The position numbers and the translations under genes were made by a program. 7,924 nt of DNA from Clostridia bacterium (lineage in GTDB: Bacteria > Bacillota_A > Clostridia > Christensenellales > Aristaeellaceae): positions 1 to 7,924 of the forward strand of contig JAGCIC010000218.1 in assembly GCA_017648805.1 (NCBI GenBank). The letters are read 5' to 3'. Below the pieces are notes generated by a model. That model was not told the DNA's origin and did no database searches. It worked only from the letters and a program-made list of their open reading frames with translations. This document shows positions 6,605 to 7,924 of this stretch, piece by piece; within the stretch, counting starts at the first letter, position 1, and every line of letters starts with the position of its first letter.

Positions 6605-7924
6605 CTACACTTCCAGCCGCCCGTTGCGGCTGATCAGGCAGATGTATGTATTCTTGACTTCCCTGCCCGTCAGGCGGTTGAGCGCCCGGCGGTAAATGTC
6701 CAGCTGGGTGCCGTAGCGGGCCAGTATCTCGCTTTCGTCCCCCGAACGGTCGGTCTTGTAGTCCACCAGCACCCATTTGCCGTCCTCTTCGAAGCACATG
6801 TCCAGCGTGCCCTGCACGAGCACCGTGTCTTCGATGCCGGATCCCAGCGCGTCGCTGAGTTTCAGGCGGATCACGAAGCTCCACTCCCTTTTGACCTCGG
6901 GCGAGGCAAGCGCCCGCCTGCCCGTGTCGGACAGCCAGAAGCGGGCGAGGTCCCTTTCGCTGCACAGGCCGCGCTCCTCCGGGGAGATAAGCTGCCTTTC
7001 CAGCATGCTGTCCAGCTGCCGCGTGACTTCGCTCAGCATGTCTTTTTCACCCGAACAGCCCTTCAGCGCGTCCAGGTCGAACAGCCTGAGCGCCCTGTGG
7101 TTGGCGGTGCCCCGCTGGGTGTATATCTCTTCCCCCTCGCCGGAAAGGAACCTGGGCACGGTCTTGAGCCTGGGCAGTTCGCTGCCGCCCACCGTTTCCC
7201 TTTCGAGGCCCGTGACCGAGAGCTTGACCGGCAGCGCGCTTTGCTCCGATGCCGGATATTCCCACATGAGCCTTTCGAGTATGTCCTGCCGCGGGGCGGC
7301 GCCGTCAGCGGTATCAAGCAGGTCGACAAGCTGTTTCGCGTCGGCCGAAACCGCATTAAGCGCGTCCTTCTCGGAAAACACATTCACATTCACCCGGGGC
7401 AGGCTTTCGTCCGTCTCTCCTCCCAGCGCCTCCGCGCCGGGGCAGCCGATCGCCGCCGAAGCTGCGATGTCCAGGGACGAGGAATACATGTCGGGCCGCG
7501 CCGCCGCCATCTTCCAGGAGATGAGGCTCTTTTCCAGGTCCTTCACGCTGCCCACGAGTATGAGCCGCTGCTGGGCGCGGGTGAGGGTCACGTACAGTAC
7601 CCTTAGCTCCTCCGCCCTGTCCTTAAGCCGGCTCCCGGTCCTGACCGCCCTGGTCGCAAGCGTGGGCCGGGCGGTGCCCAGGCGTTCGTCCATGTGGATG
7701 AAGCCCGCGCCCAGTTTTTTGTCCAGGAACATGCTGCCGTCCCTGATGCCGGCGGAATACTTCCTTGCCAGCTGGGCGGCGAACACCACTTTGAACTCCA
7801 GCCCCTTGCTCTTGTGGGCGGTCATCAGCCTGACCACGTCGTCGTTTTCTCCCAGCTCGTGGGCGCCGTCGCCGTCGGAAGCGCCCGCCAGCTCCATTAA
7901 TCGGGTAAAGCCCGCTATGGAGCA
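6605..7924 (-). CDS. addA: ATP-dependent helicase/nuclease subunit A, C-terminal part (partial, 5' end outside window)
   Basis: The frame is open to the window edge, giving 439 C-terminal residues of a protein usually about 1200 long. AddA with AddB resects double-strand breaks and loads recombination enzymes, the Gram-positive counterpart of RecBCD. Counting from the first complete codon, the UvrD-type motif V is VRLMTAHKSKGLEF (about 31-44) and motif VI is ELRVLYVTLTRAQQRL (about 106-121). The RecB-type nuclease has GTANHRAL with H276, GTLDMCF with D375, VDYKTD with D388 and K390, and YGTQLDIYRRAL with Q407. All catalytic residues are present, so this nuclease should be active. An ATG at 7897 is internal, because the residues before it continue the family. 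The stop is TAG. The following gene begins about 56 bases on with no hairpin between, so shared transcription is likely. Confidence 0.95.
   Translation of the reverse strand, partial: CSIAGFTRLMELAGASDGDGAHELGENDDVVRLMTAHKSKGLEFKVVFAAQLARKYSAGIRDGSMFLDKKLGAGFIHMDERLGTARPTLATRAVRTGSRLKDRAEELRVLYVTLTRAQQRLILVGSVKDLEKSLISWKMAAARPDMYSSSLDIAASAAIGCPGAEALGGETDESLPRVNVNVFSEKDALNAVSADAKQLVDLLDTADGAAPRQDILERLMWEYPASEQSALPVKLSVTGLERETVGGSELPRLKTVPRFLSGEGEEIYTQRGTANHRALRLFDLDALKGCSGEKDMLSEVTRQLDSMLERQLISPEERGLCSERDLARFWLSDTGRRALASPEVKREWSFVIRLKLSDALGSGIEDTVLVQGTLDMCFEEDGKWVLVDYKTDRSGDESEILARYGTQLDIYRRALNRLTGREVKNTYICLISRNGRLEV

Noticed and set aside
7895..7897. ATG as the start of the helicase-nuclease gene
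   Set aside because: The frame continues to the window edge with residues that fit AddA, and the helicase N-terminal domains would be missing; the codon is internal.

Overview
The window looks like a housekeeping stretch of a GC-rich, anaerobic Firmicutes (Clostridia-type) chromosome. Three things point there. The partial helicase-nuclease at the right end is AddA, so the organism uses AddAB rather than RecBCD. The left end carries a subunit of an oxygen-sensitive 2-oxoacid:ferredoxin oxidoreductase. The ABC transporter, with a lipoprotein binding protein, and the acyltransferase resemble Clostridia versions. This assignment is inference from protein character, not from a database search.

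Layout. Only the first gene lies on the + strand: bases 1-303 hold the 3' end of a 2-oxoacid oxidoreductase gamma/IorB-type subunit. It converges on a minus-strand tRNA-Arg(CCG) at 350-423. Both share one perfect 15-bp inverted repeat (311-346) that can act as a terminator in both directions. The tRNA has its own consensus promoter (TTGACA, 17 bp, TATAAT at 435-463).

Everything from 501 to 7924 is a tightly packed minus-strand series, in transcription order: addA (3' part only); a PlsC-like acyltransferase with a zinc ribbon; an RluA-family pseudouridine synthase; a three-gene metal ABC transporter (binding lipoprotein, ATPase, permease); tgt; and a small nitroreductase. Junctions after the acyltransferase are a 4-nt ATGA overlap, a 23-nt overlap, a 1-nt gap, a 13-nt overlap, a 9-nt gap and a 27-nt gap. 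This strongly suggests one transcript with coupled translation. The only larger gap (about 56 nt) lies between addA and the acyltransferase and contains an isolated TATAAT. No terminator is visible after the nitroreductase, so the transcript may run through the tRNA to the shared hairpin.

Functionally the cluster mixes DNA repair, lipid acyl transfer, RNA modification (pseudouridine; the queuosine pathway), Zn/Mn-type metal import and a flavoenzyme. TGT and the zinc ribbon need zinc, so a metal importer beside them is sensible, but no Zur-type operator is visible. The most interesting points are substitutions at expected metal-handling positions in both the binding protein and the permease, and a degenerate motif III in the acyltransferase. 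I saw no mobile element, CRISPR array, phage gene, toxin-antitoxin pair or obviously new defence system. There is no gene-free stretch longer than about 80 bases apart from the tRNA region.
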